From Acidaminococcaceae bacterium UBA2453 (GTDB lineage: Bacteria > Bacillota > Negativicutes > Acidaminococcales > Acidaminococcaceae), in contig DDQB01000041.1 in the NCBI GenBank assembly GCA_002342505.1, positions 9,997 through 54,971 of the forward strand: a stretch of DNA of 44,975 nucleotides, written 5' to 3'. The notes beneath the pieces are model-generated. The model was not told where the DNA came from, made no database searches, and saw only the letters and a program-made list of their open reading frames with translations. This document shows positions 24,401 through 36,400 of this stretch, in pieces. A program made the position numbers and the translations under genes. Positions within the stretch are counted from its first letter, which is position 1; every line of letters begins with the position of its first letter.

Positions 24401-27400
24401 CATGGTCGGCGACAATGGCAGCGGAGATCGTGCGCCCTCCGAGGAAACCACGGACGAGGAAAAAGCCAATCAAAAAATTTTTCAGGACGCGGCGCTGGCG
24501 CGAAACATTGCCGGGGATGCCCTCGCGGGAAAACTGGGGGCAGCAACGACCGACGACGTGAAGGGCAGCATCACCGCGGAACGGCTTTCCGTTTCGACCA
24601 TCACTACGGGCCTGCTCCAGAACGACGCAAAGGCCAAGGCCGTTTCCTCCGCCGCGGCGGACGCAAGAGAGAACGTAAACGAGCGGAAGGACTCCGAAAA
24701 GTGGAGCCAGTGGTCCGAGAAAGGCACGGAGGGAGCAAAGGAAGCCAAGGCGAACACAGAACAGATGGAACAGGACAAGGTAGCGTCGCAGAATGACGGG
24801 GCTGCCCCGAACGCCTCGCAATCGGCGCAGGAGGCTGGAAAGGCGGCAAACCCAGACGCGGCGCCGAAAAATGACGGCGCGGCTCCCGCCAGCGGGTCGA
24901 GCAAAAGCGCTGGGACGTCCATCGGGGTTGAGGGCAGCGTTGCCCTGACATTCCTCGGAGGCCGGACAGACGCCGTGCTGGATAACGTGACGGTGAAAAA
25001 TGCCTCAGCTGCTGACGTGAAATCCGTCTCCCTTGCTGCGACGGATATCCTCGGTTCCGTCACTTTCGGCGGCACGGTCGCCAAGAATACGCTGTGGTCG
25101 GACAGCTCTGCGACCAAGGTGGGCATCGGCGGCACTTTCGCCATGAACGACTCCGCGCGGGATGTGGATTCCCTGCTGCGAAATTCCGACATTCAGCAGG
25201 TGAAGTCTGTCTCGAATTCCGCAACCAAGACGGGCATCGAAGCGGCGGCAGGCATGGGCGTCAGCGCCTACAAGGGCAACGGCACGAATATCTTTGGCGC
25301 GGGCGTGGTGTATTACAATCGGGCAAAGCAGGACGTCCATGCCTTGATGATCAACAACACTGTCACGGGAGCGTCGGACGGCGCCGGAACACTCACCAAC
25401 AAGGCGAAGGGCACGGATTATCAAATCGCGGGCGGCCTTGCGGCCAATTTTGCCGACGGCAGCTCCACCAACGTGGGCGCGGGCGGCGCTGTGGCCGTCA
25501 GCAATCTGGAAAACAATCTGTCCAGCGGCATTATCGGCGGCAGCTATCAGAAGTTCCTGTCGGTGAACGTGGAAACCCAGAAAAAAACTGCCCAGCTCAA
25601 CGGCGCGTTGGCGGCGACCTATGTCGGAGACGACAGCGGTTACGGCTTTGAAGGCGCGTTTGCCTACACCAGCGCAAAGAACACCACCCACGCCTATATT
25701 TCCGGGGCATCCATAGATGGGCCACAAGCAAGCGCGGTAAATGTCAAAGCAGGGGAAGGCTCTGTCCTCAAGACCTATGAGGAACGCATCGAAGAAAAAA
25801 ATGCAATCGAAAGCGATGAAAGCTTTGATGAGAACACCAAATCCCTTTTGAAGGACGCGGCGGACGCAGACAAAAAGAACAAGGAACTCCTTGAAGAAAA
25901 AGGCATAGACACCACAGGGAAGAGCTATCTCGATACGACAGAGGCAAAATCCGCCCTTGACGAGACAAGCAAGGATACCGACGGCGGCAAGAGTGCGGAC
26001 GAGGCGGCGCACGATGAGAACACCGCCAAGAGCGCACTGGACGCGAACAAGAGCTGCACGGTCACCGCCGCCATGGCCGGAGGCTGGAACGGCAAGGCCG
26101 GCGTCGGCTCGGGCATTGCCTACAACTATGTGAAGAACGACATCGCGGCGGACATCAAAAACTCCGTCATCCAAGCGGATACCATAAACGGCGAAGCCGC
26201 CGGGGAATCCCTGGTCGTTTCCGTGGGCGCGGGCGCTGCCGTCGGCGGCAAGGCGTTCAACGGGGCGGGTTCCGGCAGCTGGAACGACCTCAAGAACGAT
26301 ACCAAGGTTACTTTCGAGAACAACACCATCACGGGAAAGACCATCAGCGAAAAGGCGGAGAGCACCGCTTCCATTCTCAATATCGCCGGAGAGGTCGCCG
26401 GAGGAAGGGGCATGGCCCTCGGGCTGTCCCTTGCCTACAATTCCCTCGACAATACCACCGGGACGTATCTGACGGGCAATACCGTCAATCTGTCCGACGC
26501 GGCCTCTCTTGCCCTCGCGTCCGCGAACAAGAGCACCTCTTTGGCGGTGGCGGCCGGAGTGGATGTGGAGGCGAGCAAGTCCGTTGAGGGCGCCGTCGGA
26601 ACCGTGGCCATCAACCGGGGCAGGAGCAACACGGAAAGCGCCATCGACGGTAAGACGGCGGGGAACGCCGTTGCCAGTACCGAGCTGAACGGAGTGCAGA
26701 ATCTCTCCGTCACGGCGACGGACCTGACGCAAAAGACCACCGCGGCGGGCGCTGTGTCCGCAGGAAACGCCAAGGTGGGCGTCGGCGGCGCCGTTGCCTA
26801 CACCGCCATTGGTTCCGCTGACGACAAAGAAATGCTGCGGGCGGAAGTGAACCATGCCGACATCACGACGACCGAAAGCGGCAAGATTGAAGTCTCCGCC
26901 GCGGACAGCAAGACGGACGGGACAACAACGGAGAAGTCCCGTGTCATCACCGTGGGCGCCGGCGTTGGCGTGAGCTGGGGCAAAAATCCCCTCAACCTCC
27001 AAGGAGCGGCGGCGGTATCGGAAATCAACAAGGACAACCGGGCCGCCCTGAACAACACGAACATCAACGCGGGCGATGCGGCAAAGCATCCGACAATCGA
27101 CGTTGCGGCGGATACCAAGAGTAAAATCAACACCATGGGCGCCGTGGGCGATATTTCGGTCGGTAATTTTACGGCGGGAACCGTGGGCCTTGCCATCAAC
27201 CGCATGAACCAAGATACGATGGCGGAGATGGCGACCGACGACGGGAAAATCACGAAGTCAAACGTCGGATTCACTCAAGTGCGCGCCACCGGAAACAGCG
27301 ACATCCATTCCGCGGGCGTCGGGGGAACTGTGGCTGTGAACGGGACAGTTTCCTTTGCCGGCTCCGGGAGTTACAACTACATTGACAACGACGTAGACGC

Positions 27401-30400
27401 TATCATCAAGAACCAAGATCTCACATCGAACGGCAGCGTGGGCGCGGTGGCGCGAAGCGACGACCGCCTCTACAACTTCGCCGGGGGCTTCGCCATCGGC
27501 GCGAACACCAAGGCGGCTTTGGGCGCGGCGGTTGCCATCAACGAGATCACCGGCAGCACCAACGCGCTGATGAAAGGCGGCTCCCTTGCGGCGTCGGGTA
27601 CGGGGAACATCACGGTTACAAGACCGCAGGACGACATTCTCTTTACCACGGAAAATATAGACCTCTCGACGGACAGGGAAAAACTCAGCGAAAGCCGTAC
27701 AGAAGAAGAAAAGTCTGGCATCGTGGTGGACAGCTCCGCCACCCATACCATCATTTCCCAGATGGCTTCCGGCGGCGTGGCGGCTTCCTCCAATGCGGGG
27801 GTCGGCCTTGCGGGTACGGTGAACCTGAATACCGTCAAAGGGAAAACTACGGCCAAAATTCAGGACGCCGCCCTTAATTCTTCGGATCAATATTCCGATG
27901 TAAATGTAAACGCCATAGACTACACCAATCTCGGCTCCTTTACCGGCACGGCCTCCGTGGGCGCGGCGGGAACGGCGGGAGTCTCTCTTGGTGTGTCCGC
28001 GAACTGGGAAACTCTGAACCGGACGACGGCGGCGGAGATTTCCGCCGCCGAGAAAAAGAACGTGTACGCGAAGAACCTCGCCGTGGACGCTGCCTCCAAG
28101 CATGGATCCTCCGCTCTGGCTTTCGCGGTGGCCGTGGGCCTCGGCGGAGATGCGGGCGTCGCTTCCGGCGACAGCATCGTGCGCCGTGAGAACACAAGCG
28201 AAATCAGCGCAAAGCTGGACAATGTGAACGCGTTCTTTGACGGCAGTGCCGAAATCAAGGCGTCGCACCTTGGCAACAGCAATACCATGAATATCGGGGG
28301 AAGCGTTTCCGGCGGCTACGGCACAGCGGCGGCAGGGGCCGGCGTGTCTGTCATGGACGATGCCTCCACCGTGAAGGCAGAAGTGAAGAACAGCGACCTA
28401 AAAGCGAAAGAGAGCGGGGACGGAAAGAATATTTCCGTGCTCGCGGAAAACGAGAACCACTGGAAGAATACCCTCGTCACAGCCAGCGCGGCTGTGGGCA
28501 TCGGCGCGGGGCTAGCCGCCAACGTGGGCGTCAACAACACTACCGGCGAAACCGCGGTTCTGGTGACGAACAGCAATCTGGAAGCCAAGGACATCACCGT
28601 GAAAGCCGCGGACACGCTGACGGAGGATTCCACGGGCGGCGTGGGCGCTGCCGGTCTCGCAGGCGTCGGTGTGTCTGTCGCCCTGAACAACGTGAGCAGC
28701 AGCGTCAGTGCCCGTGTGACGGGCGGCGCCATCAAGGCGGCGAACAATGCCGCTGTGGCAGCGGAAGAAACGCGCGACATCAAGAGCAGCGTGACAGGTG
28801 TTGCCGTGGGCGGCGTGGGCGCGGGCATCAATGTGGCAGTCACCTCGATAAACGAGAGCATCACCAATGCCCAGCTCAGCAATGCCGCCGACGAGGACGG
28901 CAAGAGCATGGGCACCGACGAGGTCACAAAAGACGAGATAAAAGTTCATCTGGACAGTGTGAACAAAGCGAAGGGCGCGCTCGGCGCCAGCGGTGCGACA
29001 TTCTACGGCTTGACCGCCTCGGACAAGCAGAACCTCGAAGCGGCAAAGAATCAGGAAACCGACCTCTCTGTGCCCGATTCCGCTGCCAAGAAGCAGGGCG
29101 TCCATGCCGAGGTCAGCGGTAACGCATCTGTAGCATCTGTAACGGGCGGGGAGAGTGTCAATTTGACGGCGAAAGAGACCAGCAACATTTCCGCAAAAAA
29201 TACGGAAGTCACGGTGGGCGGCACCGTGGCCGCGAGTGTCACGGACGCCATCATCCATGTGAACCATGACACGGACGTGACACTGGACAAGGCTGCCGTC
29301 ACGGGCAAGAACGTCAACATCGAAGCTTCGCAGGCGGGCAACGGCTCCAAGGTCGATGTGAACGCGGTCGGCGTGGGAAGTGTCGGCGTGGGCGTAGGCT
29401 ACGCGGGCGTAGTGAACAAGGGCGCGACGGACGTCAATATCGCGGACAGCGCCATTGAAAGCAAGGGGAGTCTCACTGTCAACGCAAACGACGAGAGCAA
29501 AGGCAGCGCTAAAATTGCTAATACGGGGGTTTCACTGGTCCAAGCCGCTTTCACTTTTGCCAACGTGGAAAATGCCAGCAATGTGGGGGTCACGCTGGCC
29601 GGGAAAAACGAAATCTCCGCCTCCGAGGACATCACCATCGACGCGAAGAAAGCCAACGCGCTGGAAGCCCATACCCAAGGCGTAGGCGTGAGCGGCGCGG
29701 ATGTGGCGGTGAACCACGCCGCCATCAAGGACAAGGGGACTGCCGCAGCCAAAATCATGGGCGACAACAACACATTCGGCACATTCACTGCCAAGACGTT
29801 CCATCTGGGCGCGGTCAACGACGCCACGGGCAAGCTCGGTGCGGGCAACACCACCGTCTCAATTCTCGGCGTGAGCCGAATGCGGGGCAAGGGGAATATG
29901 GATTTGGGCGCGGAAGTGAGCGTGGCAGGCGGCGCTTTCAACGCGAAAACGGTGGAATTCGCTTCCCTGCTGGGGGACGCCAACGGCCGCACCCTGGAGG
30001 GCAATGTGAAAGGGCATAACGTCTCCGGAGTGGCTGTTAATCCGGACGCGGTTGTGCTGGACACCGACGCTACGTCCAAGGTCGTTGTGGCGAACTGCTC
30101 CTTTGCCTCGGACGCCAATCTCGTCCTGAGCAGCAAATCCTATGTGGACCGCAAGGCGTATATCAGCGGCGTCACCGTGGGCGCCGTGGCGGTGGGCAAT
30201 ACCAGCGCGGACATCAGTGGCAAGGAAACGCTGACAGCTGCCATTACTGGAAAGTCCGGGAAAACGACAGCGCTGAACAGTCTGCGGGTTTTGGCTTATG
30301 GCGAGAATAAGGGCAAGGCACTTGCCGATGCAGGAGGCGGCGGACTGGTTGACTATGTGGGCGCCCATGTAGGCAACACATCAACGAGCACCGTGGAAAG

Positions 30401-33400
30401 CAGTATTGGTGGCAAATGGGATATTCGTGATAATGTCTCCCTTTCTGCCACCCACCGGGATGAGACGCGCCTGACGGCATCGGAAGGTCACGGCGAAGTG
30501 ATGGGCTTAAGTGGCACCAGTGCTGACAACGTAATCAACACTACCACCAGAGCCACGGTGGAAAAAGGCGCGGACATCATCGGCAACCGTTTTCAGGCGA
30601 GCGCGATGAACTCCATTATCACCGGATCTTTCGACGATATAGACGAAAACGGAAACACCGATGTGCGCTCCCATACCTTGGAGGACTATTTCGGCGGCAT
30701 CATTTCCGGCAACAGTCTCCGAAGCCGTTTGGACATCACGGAAAACAGCAACGTCACCATTGGCGAAAATACGAAAATCACTACATCCAATCAACAGGAA
30801 TACATCGCATCTTCCCTGAATGACCTGACAAACCATGTGCAGGCCAAGGGCGGCGGCGCAGCAGTGGAAACCGACGCAATAAGCGAGAACAAGCTGAATA
30901 TCAACAACATGGTGGATGTGTTGCGTGGCGCGACGCTAAACAGTGAAAAAGAAGCCTCAAAAGAGGATATCATTATCTCCGCCTACGACAACCAATCCCT
31001 GAAATCCCATGCCGACGCTACAGTGTATGCTTTTGCCGGCTACTCTCTTGCGGCCAAAAATAAGACCACGATGAACCGCACGAACAATATAAATGTAGCG
31101 GGTACCATTGACAGTGGCAGCGATGTTGGTCTCTACACGGGATACGATGCGCATGGCATCAAGTCCAATCTGAAGGCCGACCTCAAGGCGGGAGCCTACA
31201 ACTACTCGGCAATCCCTGTTTCATCCCCGGATGTGGACTATGATATCGCCGCCGACAAGGGAACGGTGGATGTAAGTGGGACCGTGCGCTCCACCGGAAA
31301 CATCAACGTCGTTGCCAGCGGTGGCCGGGAAGAGATTGCCAAGGACGAGAGCAAGTGGGAGTGGACCATCGGCGGCTCCAGCACTGATAAGAAGTTCCTT
31401 TCCTCCAATGCGGTGGTAGAGAGAGAATCCTCAGACAAGATGAAGGAAAGCACTGTCCACGTGACTGGTGCTCTCATTGCGGGCACAGCCGATCCTATCA
31501 ATGTGACCATCAAAGGCACCGTAACGGACGGGCTTAAAATCGAGACGGACAACAACCTAACCAACCAAAAGGTGAAGGCTGGCATAACACAGGGAACTTT
31601 TGACTATGCCAACACTTTGAGCCAACGGTTGGATGAGCTGAACAAATTGATTGCCGCCTATGATGCTGAGGAGGGTGGTGCAAATGACGGCAAGATGGAG
31701 GCCTATGTCCTGGAGCGCGAGAGAATACAGAACAAGATGGCAGAACTGGGACTCACGGAGACAGATGATAAAGGAAACGTTGTATATAGCAGTTCTGGCC
31801 GTCCGGTTTTCTACGTAGATATTCCGGATATCGCCACCAGTGGTGGAAATATCAATGTGCAGGCCAATAACTTGACCGGCACCGGTGAACTGCGCGCCAA
31901 TGCTGCCCCTGACATCACCATCACAAATGAATCCGACGCCTATCTGCGACTGAACAATATCATCATGGGTGAGCAGGGGGGCCAGATCGTTTACAATGAC
32001 GATAATGTCATTCCGCCAAATGTTACCGAAGGGAACGCAAAAATCAACGAAATCAATGAAGCTAAGAACAAAGCGGCCTTCAGTAAGATTTATTGTGAAA
32101 ACGACGGAAAGGCATCGGAGCTTTTGGTGGACAATACATTCAAAGGCAACAGAGAGAGCACCGTCAAACTGACGCCAGAACTGGAAGAAGAGATTAAGAC
32201 AAGCGTTGATCTGACAAATGAGGAAAAGCAAAAGTACATTGAAGAGATCAATAACGGCAACTTCAAATATATTGCCATCACCGATGTGGAAGTGAATGGC
32301 ACAATCAACAATGACTGTGGCAATGTTACCATCAAAAACGAAACCGAGCACGGGGATATCCATATTAACAGTGGTACTCAGGAACGGCCAACAGGCATAT
32401 CGGGAGCCAATGTCAAGCTCATCGCAAATGGCAGTATTGTCCAGGACTACAAGGAGGGCATCGTCCATATCAGCGGTGCTCCAGAGAATTACCTTGCGGA
32501 TGTCGCCCAGGATTTGCAAGAAAACTTACAGGGAGTTGATGGTCCTTTTAGCGAGACGACTGAGGACGATGCAACGGAATTGATAGAATATAGTCGTGAC
32601 GGCAGCAATGAGCCAACAGGTTATATCGCCGGCAGCGATATCTATGTGTCCGCCGCCAATATCAATGTGAACGGCCTGATCCAGAGCGGCTACAAAACAT
32701 ACGCCGCCACGGTGACGAATGAGCAATTGGCTGTGGCACAGCAGAGCCCCGCAGATCGTGCGGCAATAGTTCAGAACCGCACCATGTACAAGGTTAACGA
32801 TGGCGGAGTCAAATGGAGCAGCGAAGACAATGCCTTTTACTATGAGGCGCAGGTTTATTGGGATCCTTCCGCGAACCATCTGGTGGTGGAGGATATCGAT
32901 ACGACGGGTGGTAAGGTCTATCTCACGGGCCGGATTGCCAGCACCGACGGCATCTTTGAAGACCCTATTGGACCTATCATCGTGCATGGACAAGTCATTA
33001 ATGATTCCGGAAATAGCGGCAGTGCATACGGCAGAATATTGGTGGCTGATGGCGCGGCGAATATCATTTTAAAGAATGAAACTGCGCTGGACATGAACGT
33101 GGGAAAAGTCCTCAACAACCAACGGGAGGGCGTCATTACTATCGCCGACACAGCCAAGAATACCTGGACCGAATACAAGAGAGGGCAGACCCGTTACATT
33201 GCGGACTATGCCAACTATTTGCGCGAGCATTCGAACGTTGAAGGCGACATTTACAAGGATGCCGAAGTATCAGTCAACGATCTTTCCTACGACAACCTGT
33301 TGAAGTACGAGGTAAAAGAGGGGCAGGTATACACATGGGTCAATGGCAAAAATGTGAAGTCAACCAAGACCTATGAGAACACGAAGAAGTATGCTGCCTG

Positions 33401-36400
33401 GGGCTTGATTAAGACGTCGAGTAATGAGGAACTGGTAGCACTGGAGCAGGAATCCGAGGTGATTGACGAGAGCGACAGAAAGGATATGGGACTGCCAGAG
33501 GGTGCTGTTCTCACTACCGATGAGGTTACCAATCCAGATGGCGGTATCTCGGCTTTGGTGATGCCTGGTCATTTGACACTTCATGGAAGTACCAAGGTAT
33601 TGAGTCAAAGGATCTATGACAAGGAAACCTATACCAAAAAATCCGGTTTTCTCGGCTGGAACAAGAAGAAAGTCACCCGTTGGAAGGACGATGCGACTAC
33701 CCTGGTACTTTACAACTATTTAATGGACGCTTCCGAGAACATTGGAATTGGGCTGCTGGGCGATGAAAAGGGCAGCATCACAATCGATAGCATCGGAAAT
33801 GTGAACCTTACGGGTAATGTGGCCAACTCCCACAATGAGGCGACCTTATCCATTGGCTCCGATAAGGGGGGGGTTTCCCAGAGCGGTAACACGACCCTGA
33901 GAAGCGAAATTGTGGACCTGAAAGCGCACGACGATATCAAAGGCATCCATATTGCTTCCCTCGGCTCGGAGAACAACGGAATTTTGGCGGACAATATTAA
34001 GCTCAGTGCCGTTTCCACCGGCAAAGGAAATATCGACATTACCGCCGTCGGCGGTGTGTTGGGAGATGAAATTTTGCCTGGTAACGTGGAAATCGTGGCA
34101 CTGAAGAGCCAAGGCAGCAGTAACGCTTTCAGCAAAGATACGACACTGGGGAACGTGACACTGAACGCTGAGGGGAATATCATCCAGTCGGGCAGTGACG
34201 TTGCCGTAGAGGGTTGGAATATCAACCTGTCCAGCAAGAACGGCAGCATCGGCACAGAAGAGCAGTCCATTCAAATCGCTTCCCCGGATTCTGTCACCTC
34301 AAAGGATCGCTATGGCGCACAAATAAACGCCGACGCCAATGGCGACATCTATTTGGCGGAAGCAGCTGCCGGCGGTGATATGCGCGTTGGCAAAATCGTG
34401 TCCAGAGAAGGGGATGTTAACCTAACTGTAGCTGATGGCTCTTTTATCGACGCACATTCTGACACATCCCTGTCCTCTGAGAGCGTGGACAGCAAGGTAC
34501 ACCATTGGATTGATGCGGGACTAATCGACGGTGAAAGGGACGCAGAGGGGAACTATACCTACAAGGGCGCGTATATCACTGGTCTGGAGAAGAAACGCGA
34601 CGACTACAAGGCTAATGTGGAGCTGGCCTATATGGGCAAGACGAAGGACCAGTGGGCAGCCGAGTATGTAGAGCAAAAAGCAGCGGTTGAGAAGGTTTAT
34701 GCTTCAGCCGATTACCAAAACTACAAGGCAGGCACAGGTGCTTATGCAGGACTTACCGATGCGCTAAAGGCGGAGAAGCTGGCAAAAGACGGTCACAAGA
34801 ACTATGTTGCTTACGCGCAGTACGACACCGCGGATGCATATCTTGAACAGACCGCTGCCTACAAGTATTCTCAGTACGCCAATGCGGAGGATTATTTGGC
34901 AAACGATGACACATATAAGTCTTTGGCAGATAAGGCAGATAATCCAACCTTTGAGTGGACTAAGGAAATGATGCTTTACGCTGTCAGCGAAAAGCTGGTG
35001 AATAAGGACAGTGGCGACAGCGATCAGACAGATCGGGAAGCCAGTGTCTTTGGCAAGAATATAAACCTGAACGCCGCAAAGGGAATAGGCACTTTCGACA
35101 GTCAGCCAACAACGATTACCGTGGAGGATTTGTCCGGAGCGGATAGCGTTGCATATATGAAGCAGCTTACGAATGCAGATGCTGCCGATGTTACCGTCAA
35201 GCGTGACAAAAACGGCAATATAGAGTCGTTTATGATTATGGGGAACATGCCATTGGGCGTTAATCTGCAGGAAGGCGGTATATTGAATGTGCAGGCTGGT
35301 GGCACTGTATCCATGGCTGGTCGTACCAATACGAAGGGGGAAAGCTCTGTCATCAACGTTGGCACTATCGATGCAACACAAAACGGTGCAACGGGCGACG
35401 TGCGCCTATTTTCCGAAAAAGGAATCTACGACGCACTTAATAGCGACCAAGCCAATATCACGGGCAACAACCTGATTCTCATCGGCGGTGTGGAGAGCAT
35501 CGGAACTTCGACAAAGCCTTTGGACGTTTCCTTGAGCGGTGATTTGATAGAGGCCCGTGCCGATGAAAACGTGTTTATTAGGAATGTGAAAAATGATGAT
35601 TATCTCCGTCTGGGAGCCATGTTTGCTGGGGATACTATTTCCCTGAATAGTGAAAAGGGCTTCAAGATGAGCGACGCAAACACGAATATTGCCGATTCCT
35701 ACATCAATGCAGGAAAGAAGCTGGAGTTCAAGGCAAATACGGAAACCGGCATCGTGGGCGATGCGGGTCACGCTATCCGCATTCTGAATGACCGCGCCGA
35801 CGTGAACATCGCGGCGGGATCCGCCCATATCAAGGGCATGGGCAGTCTGGCTGAGGATATCCAAAACGGAACGCTGGTCCTCGGGGATGTCAATATCAAG
35901 CATGATTTTGCCGTTGAGAGCGAAGGGAAAATCGCCCAGAGCGACACGGGCAAAATCGTTGCCGATAACGTCATGGTAAAGAGTGGGGAATCCCTGATTT
36001 TGGAAAATACGGGTAACCAATTCAATACCATCACCGTGGACGGCATCGAAACCAAAACGGGCGAGAAGCCGGGCATTTCCGGGGACGTCCGCATCCAAGA
36101 CAATGCCGACGCGCTGACCGTCGCCTTCAACCGGGACGTGACCGGGACGGTCTCCGTCAAAAATCGCGGCGATTTGGCACAGGCGCAAGATACGACAATC
36201 AAGGCGGGCAAGGATGTAACGCTGACCTCGACGGACGGTTCCGTTGCGCAGGGGACGGACGCGGGCATCCAGGCGAATACCGTCACCGCCGTCAGCGCGA
36301 AGGACGTAAATTTGCAGGGAGCGAAGAACGCCTTCGACGCGCTTACGGTGCAAAGCTCCGACGCGAACGCGCCCCTTCAGGGCAGCGTTTCGGTGCTGGA

